A stretch of DNA of 16,344 nucleotides, from positions 1 to 16,344 of the forward strand of contig JACQUM010000019.1 of NCBI GenBank assembly GCA_016210295.1, written 5' to 3'. The stretch's first letter is position 1, and each line of letters starts with the position of its first letter. Both the position numbers and the translations under genes were made by a program. Below the pieces are notes generated by a model that had not been told where the DNA came from, did no database searches, and saw nothing but the letters and a program-made list of their open reading frames with translations. Shown one piece after another: positions 1-6,230 of the stretch. Origin of the DNA: Chloroflexota bacterium (GTDB taxonomy: Bacteria > Chloroflexota > Dehalococcoidia > UBA6926 > JACQUM01).

Positions 1-27
1 ATAGAGAATCAGGGGGGGGGACACCCT

Positions 28-90
28 CCTTCGACAAGCTCAGGACAGGCGCTGAAACCCCTGCCCGAAGCGAAGCCGAAGGGTCGAAGG
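28..90. repeat. Imperfect intergenic inverted repeat downstream of rimI
   Basis: CCTTCGAC at 28-35 is matched by its reverse complement GTCGAAGG at 83-90, with degenerate CGAAG copies between them (66-80). The left arm runs on as a TTCGACAAGCTCAGGACAGG-type sequence, a kind of intergenic repeat I recall from many environmental bacterial genomes; this is from memory and unchecked. It lies just past the rimI stop and could fold in the rimI transcript 3' end. A run of nine or more G bases at about 12-20 precedes it. Too little sequence is present to name the element. Confidence 0.4.
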
Positions 91-99
91 GTGAGCGCA

Positions 100-789
100 T
101 CAAACGTACCGGCTGCTCACGCCCCAGCGCTCGGAGTGCTGACGCCGGAGGTCGCCGAAGGCACGCTGGTACTCTGGGGATTCGATGGGGTCCGTGCTCA
201 TGATGAAGGCGTCCTCCCCGTTGTCCTGGTAATACCCCTTCCGCCGGCCCACGATCTTGAACCCGTATTTCTTGTACAGGTTCTGGGCCACGGTGTTGGA
301 GACGCGGCACTCCAGGGTCACCAGCCGGGTCTTGTGGAGATGGGCGAGCTCCGTGGCGCCAATGAGGAGCAGCTCCCCGATTCCCTTCCCGCGATGCGAC
401 TCCTTGGAGGCTATGCTGGTAATGTGGGCTTCGTCCACCATGAACCAGACACCCACGAAACCGACTAGGAGGTCCGCCTCCGCCGGCTGTGGTGGGGCAG
501 GGCGGGAGAAGAGCCTCCGGACGAGGGCGCCGACCTTGCCGAGGCCTAGGGGAAGAGACGCGACATCCTGGCTGTTCGTGAGAGCGCCGATCGCCTCGTT
601 GACCTCCCGCTCCGTCGCCTGGGTGTCCCAGGCCACCAAATAGCGGGCGATGCTGCTCTTGAGCTCGTGACGGAAAGAGGTGGGAGGCCAGGTGGTTGGG
701 AAGGCTTCGCGCTCCAGGGCGGCCACTTGAGGGATGTCCGGCTCCCGCATGGGGCGGAGAGCGTACCGCATCTGATTATCGTCGGCCAT
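100..789 (-). CDS. rimI: RimI-like GNAT N-acetyltransferase with internal insert
   Basis: GNAT-fold protein of 229 aa, most like RimI, the enzyme that acetylates the N-terminal alanine of ribosomal protein S18 using acetyl-CoA. The N-terminus reads LRPMREPDIPQVAALEREAF, typical of RimI. The acetyl-CoA-binding signature is HRGKGIG (about residues 133-139), followed by the usual NTVAQNLYKKYGF segment. E. coli RimI is about 148 aa; the extra length is an insert at about residues 56-105 plus a C-terminal tail. The ATG at 787-789 has a GGAGGG Shine-Dalgarno about 10 nt upstream. It is divergent from the sigma-factor gene. Substrate is not provable from sequence, and another GNAT acceptor is possible. 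Confidence 0.85.
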   Translation of the reverse strand: MADDNQMRYALRPMREPDIPQVAALEREAFPTTWPPTSFRHELKSSIARYLVAWDTQATEREVNEAIGALTNSQDVASLPLGLGKVGALVRRLFSRPAPPQPAEADLLVGFVGVWFMVDEAHITSIASKESHRGKGIGELLLIGATELAHLHKTRLVTLECRVSNTVAQNLYKKYGFKIVGRRKGYYQDNGEDAFIMSTDPIESPEYQRAFGDLRRQHSERWGVSSRYV

Positions 790-869
790 GCTTAGACTTC
801 CCTCCTCTAATATTCTACGCTATCGCCACAGGTGCTTACCTTTCCTCTTGCTTCCTCGTTATTTACAAT

Positions 870-916
870 GCGAGAGGTAGAGCATGGACGCGCTGATGGA
901 GAAAGGGACCTCTCGC
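870..916. promoter_or_regulatory. 9-bp inverted repeat directly before the sigma-factor start
   Basis: GCGAGAGGT (870-878) and ACCTCTCGC (908-916) are perfect reverse complements, separated by 29 nt and ending one base before the GTG start at 918. The probable ribosome-binding purines (898-907) lie in the loop next to the right arm, so an RNA hairpin could limit translation; as DNA it could be an operator. A TACAAT at 864-869 could be a -10 box. If it is used, transcription would begin inside the left arm, which would favour the DNA-operator reading. Confidence 0.45.
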
Positions 917-917
917 G

Positions 918-1481
918 GTGAATCGGTCCGACGATGACGTTCAGGAGGTCGTGCGGAGAGCCCAGGCGGGCGACGAAGCGGCCTTTTCCGACCTCTATGA
1001 GAGGTACGTGGACCGTGTGTACCGGTACGTCGCCCTGCACGTAGGGCCCGGTGCCGACGCCGAGGACATCACGGAGGAGGTCTTCTTGAAGATGCTCCAG
1101 GCCATTGGCGGCTACCGCTGGCGGGGAGTCCCCTTCTCGGCGTGGCTCCTTCGCATCGCCCACAACCTGACCGTCGACTTTTGGCGGCGGCAAAAGGTGC
1201 GGGCGACGACCTCTCTGGAGGAGGTCTCCCCTGGCTCTCTGGTCAGCGACACGGACCTGGAAGGCTCCTTGGTCTTCTTATCAGACAACCTCGACCTGAA
1301 GGTGGCGATGGAACGCCTCACGCAAGCTCAGAGACAGGTGCTGGCGCTGCGGTTCGGTGCAGACTTATCGGTGACGGAGACAGCCAAGGCCATGGGACGA
1401 AACGAGGGAGCGGTCAAGGTGCTGCAGCACAACGCCATTCGCTCTCTGCGGCGCATCATGACGGGGCGGGCGGAGGAGTGA
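918..1481 (+). CDS. ECF-family RNA polymerase sigma factor
   Basis: Extracytoplasmic-function sigma factor of 187 aa, the usual family length, that would direct RNA polymerase to stress or envelope promoters. Region 2 (about residues 20-95) contains YERYVDRVYRYV, DAEDITEEVFLKM and FSAWLLRIAHNLTVDFWRR, the core-binding and -10-recognition helices. Region 4 (about 125-180) contains LTQAQRQVLALRFGADLSV followed by a helix-turn-helix (ETAKAMGRNEGAVKVLQHNA) for the -35 element. The start is the GTG at 918, preceded by GGAGAAAGGG. It ends 5 nt before the next gene, whose Shine-Dalgarno (GGAGGAG, 1472-1478) lies inside this gene, so the two are cotranscribed and probably translationally coupled. Confidence 0.92.
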   Translation: MNRSDDDVQEVVRRAQAGDEAAFSDLYERYVDRVYRYVALHVGPGADAEDITEEVFLKMLQAIGGYRWRGVPFSAWLLRIAHNLTVDFWRRQKVRATTSLEEVSPGSLVSDTDLEGSLVFLSDNLDLKVAMERLTQAQRQVLALRFGADLSVTETAKAMGRNEGAVKVLQHNAIRSLRRIMTGRAEE

Positions 1482-1486
1482 GCGGG

Positions 1487-2872
1487 ATGGCTCGTCGGCC
1501 CATCGAGGACATCCTGGACGAGTGCCTGGACCGGCTCCAAGCCGGCGAGTCTGTGGAGGCATGCCTCGCCCGCTATCCTGCCGAGGCCGCGGAGCTGGAG
1601 CCTCTCCTCCGCACGGCCTCGACGTTGACGATGGCCCGTCTTCAGCCCCGACCTGAGTTCCGCCAGACGGCCAAGTACCGGTTCCAGGGGGCCGTTCGCC
1701 TGGAGAGGGAGCGCCGAGCCGCGCGCGCCGGGTGGGCAAACGTCCTCTCCCTTCCCTGGGTCCGCACGTGGATAGGGGCCGCCGCTGCCGTCCTTGTCCT
1801 TTTCGTCCTCGGCAGCGGGACCATGATTGCGTCGGCGGACAGCCTGCCGGACCAGCCTCTCTATCCCGTCAAGCGCTTCGTGGAGCGCGCCCAGCTCGCC
1901 CTCGCCCCTTCCGAGACGGAGCGCGCCGATCTTCACCTGCGTCTCGCCGATCTTCGCGTCCGCGAGATAGCCGCCATGGTTCGGACTGGTAAGGCGAGCG
2001 AAGTAGACCGCCTGCAGCAGGACCTGGTGCGTAGCATCGAGATGGCCCGGTCAGAGGCTGGCGTCTCATCGGCTTTGGCCGCCGCTCCGGTTCAAGAGGC
2101 CGCCAGAGGCGCACCTGCCGTGGCCCCGCAGCCCCAGGCTGTGATTACTGCGACCCCGGCGGCAGGCGAAGAGAAAGGGGGGCCGGTGCCCCCGGGTCGT
2201 GCCGCCTCCCTGGACGAACGCCAGCGGGCCTTCTTCAAGCAGCTGCAGGAGCGGGCAAACCGCAATCTGGCTATCCTCCACCTGCTGAAGAACCAGGCCT
2301 CCGAGAGGGCCAAGGACGCCCTGGACAGGGCGTTCACCCTCTCAGAGGCGGGCTATCGAGAGGCTCTCCGCTCGACCAGCGAGGAGCCAGAGCAGACCGA
2401 CCTCTTGCCAGCCATGACCCTGCTCCGCGCGCCGGCAGTCCGAGAGCATGGCGAGTGGTGGGTCGCTGGAAAGAGAGTCATCGTCACGCCAGATACCCTG
2501 GTCAACGATGGCATGACGCCCGGCAAGCTCGTAGTCGTTGGCGGGCTGCTCCGTCCCGATGGTGCTGTTCTTGCCCTCTTCGTCACCGTGATGGACGAGA
2601 AGCCGGCGCCCTCGGAGCGGGTGGAGCTTCAGGGCATGGTCCACAAACTGGAGAATGGTCTATGGCTCATCGACGGCCACCGGGTGCGGCTCGCGCGGGA
2701 GACGAAAGTAGAGGGGGCCCTGGCTCCCGGGCGCTGGGCGGTGGTGGAGGGCTGGCTCGGACGGGACGGCGTCGTTATTGCGAAGGAGATCGACGTGGAG
2801 GAAAGCGATGGACCGGTCCCCTTCAAGCCCAGCGGTACTTCCGACGATCAGAAAGACGATCGCCGCCGATAG
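1487..2872 (+). CDS. Membrane-anchored probable anti-sigma/regulator (DUF5667- and DUF5666-like)
   Basis: Protein of 461 aa cotranscribed with the ECF sigma factor, so it is probably that factor's membrane-bound regulator (inference). Residues 1-75 form a soluble, acidic-helical N-terminus (IEDILDECLDRLQAGESVEA). A single membrane segment is at about 95-115. It is followed by SLPDQPLYPVKRFVERAQLA (119-138), the hallmark of DUF5667. Residues 195-240 are an Ala/Pro-rich linker and 240-300 are helical. Residues 325-437 hold two beta-rich repeats with ITP/WAVVEG-type strands that resemble DUF5666. A longer frame upstream is open but overlaps the sigma gene; the ATG at 1487, with GGAGGAG 8 nt upstream, is clearly the start. 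It converges on ccdA with 19 bp between the stop codons. No zinc-binding anti-sigma (ZAS) motif is present. Confidence 0.8.
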   Translation: MARRPIEDILDECLDRLQAGESVEACLARYPAEAAELEPLLRTASTLTMARLQPRPEFRQTAKYRFQGAVRLERERRAARAGWANVLSLPWVRTWIGAAAAVLVLFVLGSGTMIASADSLPDQPLYPVKRFVERAQLALAPSETERADLHLRLADLRVREIAAMVRTGKASEVDRLQQDLVRSIEMARSEAGVSSALAAAPVQEAARGAPAVAPQPQAVITATPAAGEEKGGPVPPGRAASLDERQRAFFKQLQERANRNLAILHLLKNQASERAKDALDRAFTLSEAGYREALRSTSEEPEQTDLLPAMTLLRAPAVREHGEWWVAGKRVIVTPDTLVNDGMTPGKLVVVGGLLRPDGAVLALFVTVMDEKPAPSERVELQGMVHKLENGLWLIDGHRVRLARETKVEGALAPGRWAVVEGWLGRDGVVIAKEIDVEESDGPVPFKPSGTSDDQKDDRRR

Positions 2873-2891
2873 CCAGTGCCAAGCCTGGAGC

Positions 2892-3695
2892 CTACGGCTT
2901 CGATGTCTGCATCGCCCGTCGCATCAGCAGCCAGCGGGCCAGAGTCACCGCCAGAATGCCCGCCAGGAGGGCTGGCCCGACGCCGGTGAAGTAGCCTAGA
3001 GGCTTCAGAGTCGCGTCGCTGATCCAGTATGCGGCGACGTAGCCGCCCGCCAGGACCATCAGCGTTGTTCCCAGCCATTCAACGTAAGGCAGGAGGCGAC
3101 GGAGCAGAGCGGCCACGGAGCCCTTGAAGAGGGCGGCCCCGACCGTGAGGGCCACCATCACCGTTCCCATCCCCAGCGAGTAGACGATGAACTGGAGGAA
3201 GGCTCCGGTGAACCCCGCCTCCGACAGCGCGTTGGAGATGACGACGAGGAAGATCTGGAGGGTGCAGCTCATAGCGGCGATGCCGTAGGCGACGCCGAAG
3301 AGGAGGATTGAACCATAGCCCCGGCTGCCTGTCCCCCAGGTAATTCCCAGGTTGGGCAGGCCGATAGACTTCCCCGTGGCCAGCAGATAGAAGCCTCCCA
3401 TGACCAGGAGAACCCCGACCGCGAGGGCGGCGCCTGGCACAAAGGGAATGATGAACCTTCCACCCAGGGAGATGAGCAGGCCGATGGAGCCGAAGAGGAG
3501 GATGAACCCTGCCGTGGCGAAGGCTCCTGCAAGGAGGGCCTTGAGCAGACGCAGAGGGAGAGGGGTCTCCCCATAGCCGGGCTCGCGGATGCCCAGATGG
3601 TAGGAGACGTAGGCGGGGAGCATGGCGAAGCCGCAGGGGCTGACCGTCGTCAGCATGCCTGCCTGGAAGGCGAAGAGGACGGGAAGCTCCAGCAC
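2892..3695 (-). CDS. ccdA: CcdA-family cytochrome c biogenesis / thiol-disulfide membrane transporter
   Basis: CcdA-type protein of 267 aa, related to the membrane domain of DsbD, which carries reducing equivalents from cytoplasmic thioredoxin across the membrane to extracytoplasmic thiol proteins. The family's two redox cysteines are visible: Cys21 in TVSPCGFAMLPAYVSY and Cys144 in AAMSCTLQIF, each at the start of a hydrophobic helix. There are about six membrane segments. The start is a GTG at 3693-3695 with AAGGAG upstream (about 3702-3707). It is the last gene of the arsR-merA unit, 107 nt after the Sec-containing thioredoxin-like gene, which is its obvious partner. Cytochrome c maturation is the other common role, but no heme-handling ccs genes are nearby. 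Confidence 0.88.
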   Translation of the reverse strand: MLELPVLFAFQAGMLTTVSPCGFAMLPAYVSYHLGIREPGYGETPLPLRLLKALLAGAFATAGFILLFGSIGLLISLGGRFIIPFVPGAALAVGVLLVMGGFYLLATGKSIGLPNLGITWGTGSRGYGSILLFGVAYGIAAMSCTLQIFLVVISNALSEAGFTGAFLQFIVYSLGMGTVMVALTVGAALFKGSVAALLRRLLPYVEWLGTTLMVLAGGYVAAYWISDATLKPLGYFTGVGPALLAGILAVTLARWLLMRRAMQTSKP

Positions 3696-3802
3696 GCAAA
3701 CTCCTTCTTACTCCCTACTATATCGCGATCCGACGAGTGTACTTATAACCTGCGTCGCTGTTTCGAGGAGGTGTGATCCCGAGAGGGAAATTAGCGTCGT
3801 GG

Positions 3803-4345
3803 TCACAATACCTTCTCGATCTCGCCTCGAAGGACCTCGTAGGAGGGCGCAACGCCCCGGTAGACGATCTGTCCCGCTCGATCGATGAGGACGATCGTTC
3901 CAAGGTAGATGACTTCAAAGCGGACGGCGACGTCGTTGGCCGGGGTATCGTTGGCCCATAGGACATCTGCTGCTCCCAGCGACCGCCAGTAAGCCCTCCA
4001 TTGCTCCAAAGTGGCGTAAGGTTGGATGTTCACGGCCACGACTTTCACCCCGCGGCTACTGAATTCCCGCTGTACCTTCCCCAGGACGGGAGCCTCCCGT
4101 CCACACGTCGGTCAGCCAGGAAAGGAGAAGTGGAGGGCAACGACTTTCCCTCGCTGCTCCGACAGCCGAAAGTCCCCGTCGAGGGTGGGGAAGGACACGT
4201 CGGGAGCGGCGGCAAGGCTACCCCCTTGGTCTCTAGGGACTACTGAAGAGAACAGGGTGTAGGCGATGAAAGCAGCCAGGGCGACGAGGAAAAGCCCGAG
4301 GAAGGCATACCTCGTCGAATTGCCTGGACGGGCCCTCCCACTCAT
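3803..4345 (-). CDS. Membrane-anchored TlpA/thioredoxin-like selenoprotein with in-frame TGA (Sec78)
   Basis: Read straight through one TGA (4112-4114) this is a 180-aa thioredoxin-fold protein. Residues 12-30 are a membrane anchor, 48-66 are APDVSFPTLDGDFRLSEQ, and GKVVALHFSFPG then leads into U78-P-T-C81, the position of the CxxC active site. After it come GREAPVLGKVQREFSSRGVK, VVAVNI and TIVLIDRAGQIVYRG, the normal TlpA/ResA order. Both halves are in the same frame with no other stop, and only the first active-site Cys is replaced by TGA. A stem-loop follows at SECIS distance. It would reduce disulfides or bind metal outside the membrane, recharged by CcdA next door. The start is ATG 4345 with GAGGAAG upstream, in preference to ATG 4402, which lies in a hairpin. 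The usual cis-Pro loop reads YLGTIVL and lacks the proline. Automatic annotation would split this gene or call it a pseudogene. Confidence 0.85.
4084..4102 (-). promoter_or_regulatory. Putative bacterial SECIS element in the Sec-thioredoxin gene
   Basis: On the coding strand GGACGGGA (4102-4095) and TCCCGTCC (4091-4084) form a perfect 8-bp stem closing a GGC loop, or a 7-bp stem with an AGGCU loop. The stem begins 9 nt after the TGA and the first loop G is about 17-18 nt after it. Known bacterial SECIS elements sit immediately 3' of the UGA, with a short stem, a small apical loop and a G in the first two loop positions at roughly this distance. SelB binding is inferred. Confidence 0.75.
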
Positions 4346-4366
4346 CCGCGTCTTCCTCAAAGGCCA

Positions 4367-4405
4367 GGAGTGGACGCCCCACGCTAGGCGCGGGACGTCC
4401 ACTCC
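4367..4405 (-). repeat. Strong intercistronic hairpin before the selenoprotein gene
   Basis: GGAGTGGACG (4367-4376) and CGTCCACTCC (4396-4405) form a perfect 10-bp stem. It is extended by a T-G wobble and CCC/GGG, with a further CGC/GCG pair inside the loop. It lies between the stop of the 26-aa peptide and the selenoprotein's ribosome-binding site. No T-tract follows on the transcribed strand, so it looks more like an RNA-processing, stabilising or partial attenuation element than a full terminator. Confidence 0.6.
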
Positions 4406-4417
4406 CTTCTATCTGCC

Positions 4418-4498
4418 CTAGCAGCAGGTCCCGCCCGAGGGGACCTCGATCTTCTCAACTTTCTTGGCGGTCTTCTTCTCCGTCTTCTGGGAAGCCAT
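4418..4498 (-). CDS. 26-aa Lys-rich peptide ending in Cys-Cys
   Basis: A 26-residue ORF with an excellent ribosome-binding site (AAGGAGG, 5 nt before the ATG at 4496-4498). The N-terminal part is Lys-rich (KTEKKTAKKVEKIEV), followed by PSGGTCC and a TAG stop. The vicinal cysteines at the extreme C-terminus copy the arrangement in the tail of MerA encoded just upstream (TCCVG), where such a pair is known to hand Hg(II) to the active site. There is no signal peptide or membrane segment, so a small cytoplasmic metal or thiol carrier is a reasonable guess. It lies between the 71-aa peptide and the selenoprotein in one unit. I know no family for it. A translated leader controlling the downstream hairpin is an alternative. 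Confidence 0.65.
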   Translation of the reverse strand: MASQKTEKKTAKKVEKIEVPSGGTCC

Positions 4499-4558
4499 GG
4501 TTTACCTCCTTTCTCCTTGCCAGTGTCTATGCTTGGCCGCAGGTTTCAGTAACTGGAG

Positions 4559-4774
4559 CTACGTTAGCCTCTTGTGCCCTCCTCTCTCCTCCCTTGTCGC
4601 CGAGGTTTTGGCCTCTTGGCTCTGAAGTTTGGGCAACTCCTCGACATCTTGCGGTGCCCCCTGACTGGCCGAGCCGGGCAACCTCTTCCCCACAACGACC
4701 GCGGCCAACGCTCCCAAGAGCGGCACGGCGCAGCAGGCAGTCAGCGCTGCGACCGGGACGATGGCTTCGAACAT
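4559..4774 (-). CDS. Small single-pass membrane protein with Cys-Cys motif (MerT/MerF-like in design)
   Basis: A 71-aa protein whose residues 4-28 form one hydrophobic helix with a vicinal pair at Cys14-Cys15 (ALTACCAVPLLGALAAVVVG). The rest is a hydrophilic, Gln/Glu/Lys-rich tail. In MerT and MerF mercuric-ion transporters a Cys-Cys pair sits in the first membrane helix followed by a Pro, as here. But this protein has one helix, not two or three, so homology is not shown. It begins 12 nt after the merA stop, with AAGGAGGAAG as ribosome-binding site straddling that stop, so it is translated with merA. Moving Hg(II) through the membrane to MerA is an inference from position and the Cys pair. 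Confidence 0.7.
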   Translation of the reverse strand: MFEAIVPVAALTACCAVPLLGALAAVVVGKRLPGSASQGAPQDVEELPKLQSQEAKTSATREERGGHKRLT

Positions 4775-4786
4775 CGCCTTCCTCCT

Positions 4787-6229
4787 TCATCCCACGCAGC
4801 AGGTCATCACCGACACGTTGCGGCGGAAGGCCAGGGCGGCGGTCTTGATCCCCTCGCTCAAGGTGGGGAAGACGTGGACCGTGTCTATGATGTCGTCCAC
4901 GGTCAGGCGGAACTTCACCGCCAGGGTGGCCTCGTGGACCAGGTCGGCGGCGTGGGGGGCGACGATATGGACGCCGACGATACGGGCGTCGTTGGGGTCC
5001 ACCACCATCTTGATGAGGCCCCTCTCCTCCTTGATGGCGTGGGCCTTGGGCAGGTCGGCGATGCGGACCACTCGGCAGGAGCAGACCTTGAGGCGCCGCA
5101 TCAGCTCCTCCTCGGTGATGCCCACCGAGCCCACCTGGGGGTTGGTGAAGACGGCGTGGGGGACCTCGTCGTAGTTCAGGGTATGCTCTGCGCCTTCCAG
5201 GGCGTTGGAGGCCGCCAGGTTCCCCTCCTTGGCGGCCACAGTCTCCAGGGCCAGCTTGCCGGTGCAGTCGCCGGCGGCGTAGATGTGCGGTGCCGCCGTC
5301 TGGAAGCGGTCGTTGGTCTCGACGAAGCCGTTCCGGCCTGTCTTCACTCCCGCCTTTTCAAGACCGAGGTCGGCGGTGTTGGCCTGGACGCCTCCCGCCA
5401 GGAGAAGCTCCGACACCTTCAAAATGGTAGCTTTTGCGGTAAAGGATCGTCGGCGCTGGGCGCCCTGGCCGCTGCGAAAGGTGATCGCCTTCTGTCCGTC
5501 CGCCTCCGCCACGCGCTCGATGGTCACGCCCAGGTGGAACTCGATACCCTCCGCTTCGAGGCACCTCTGCAGCTCCTCGGCCACCTCGGGCTCTTCTCGT
5601 GGGAGGATCCGGTCGAGGGCCTCCAGGACGGTCACCTTCGATCCGAAGTGAGCGAACATCTGGGCAAACTCCAGGCCCAGGGGCCCGGCCCCGATGACGA
5701 GGAGCGACTCCGGCAGCTCCTCCAGCTCCATGATGGTGCGGTTGGTGAGCCACCGCACCGTGTCCATGCCTTCGACGGGGAGGGGCTTGGGCGAGGAGCC
5801 GGTGGCGATGAGGAACTTTTCGCCCTCCAGGACCTCCCCGTTGACCTCCACGTGGGCCGGGTCGATGAAACGGGCTTTTCCCTCGTGCAGCTCCACCAGC
5901 CCTTGGAAGCTCGCCAGGACGTCGTAATAGTTGCGCCCGCGCACGGCGTTCACCAGGTCCCGCTTCTCCTGGATGGCGGCGCGGAAGTCGAAGGCGGGCT
6001 CGTGGCCATTTCCGATGGCTTTGAACCGGGGCCGGGACGGGTAGTAGAGCTCGTCTCCCACGGTCAGCAGGTGTTTGCTGGGGAGGCAGCCGACGTTCAC
6101 GCAGGTGCCGCCCAGGGGGAGGCCGGCGTTGATCATGGCCGTCTTGACGCCCAGATCGGACGCCTTGGTGGCTGCGGCGAAGGCGGCGGCCCCGCCTCCG
6201 ACGATGATGAAGGGGTACTTTCGAGGCAT
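4787..6229 (-). CDS. merA: Mercuric reductase (core form, no N-terminal HMA domain)
   Basis: FAD/NAD(P)H pyridine nucleotide-disulfide oxidoreductase of 480 aa, assigned as MerA, which reduces Hg(II) to volatile Hg(0) in the cytoplasm. Visible features are the FAD-binding IIVGGGAAAFAAA (8-20), redox-active GGTCVNVGCLPSK (Cys43, Cys48), NAD(P)H-binding VIGAGPLGLEFAQ, FAD motif IYAAGDCTGK, the dimerisation end HVFPTLSEGIKTAALAF, and the C-terminal pair Cys477-Cys478 in MTCCVG. That tail separates MerA from lipoamide dehydrogenase. The N-terminal heavy-metal-associated domain found in many MerAs is absent. The segment before the second FAD motif reads LLLAGGVQANTADLG where most relatives have ATGRxPN. 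The ATG is 1 nt after the arsR stop, so the genes are coupled. Confidence 0.93.
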   Translation of the reverse strand: MPRKYPFIIVGGGAAAFAAATKASDLGVKTAMINAGLPLGGTCVNVGCLPSKHLLTVGDELYYPSRPRFKAIGNGHEPAFDFRAAIQEKRDLVNAVRGRNYYDVLASFQGLVELHEGKARFIDPAHVEVNGEVLEGEKFLIATGSSPKPLPVEGMDTVRWLTNRTIMELEELPESLLVIGAGPLGLEFAQMFAHFGSKVTVLEALDRILPREEPEVAEELQRCLEAEGIEFHLGVTIERVAEADGQKAITFRSGQGAQRRRSFTAKATILKVSELLLAGGVQANTADLGLEKAGVKTGRNGFVETNDRFQTAAPHIYAAGDCTGKLALETVAAKEGNLAASNALEGAEHTLNYDEVPHAVFTNPQVGSVGITEEELMRRLKVCSCRVVRIADLPKAHAIKEERGLIKMVVDPNDARIVGVHIVAPHAADLVHEATLAVKFRLTVDDIIDTVHVFPTLSEGIKTAALAFRRNVSVMTCCVG

Positions 6230-6230
6230 T

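Noticed and set aside
1142..1486. N-terminal extension of the membrane regulator into the sigma-factor gene
   Set aside because: It overlaps region 2 and region 4 coding sequence and gives a Gly/Arg/His-rich non-protein-like translation; ATG 1487 has an ideal ribosome-binding site.
2873..2891. Terminator between the convergent regulator and ccdA genes
   Set aside because: Only 19 bp separate the stops and no stem with a T-tract is seen.
4112..4114. TGA in the thioredoxin-like gene as a nonsense mutation or split pair of genes
   Set aside because: It falls exactly on an active-site Cys position, the frame is preserved on both sides, and a SECIS-like stem-loop follows at the right distance. 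A random stop would rarely meet all three conditions.
4343..4402. Upstream ATG 4402 as start of the selenoprotein
   Set aside because: It lies inside the intercistronic hairpin without a ribosome-binding site and would add non-hydrophobic residues before the membrane anchor; ATG 4345 has GAGGAAG.
4527..4790. 87-aa frame overlapping the 71-aa Cys-Cys membrane peptide
   Set aside because: It starts within the merA end and lacks a hydrophobic segment; the 71-aa frame has the better ribosome-binding site and a coherent membrane helix.
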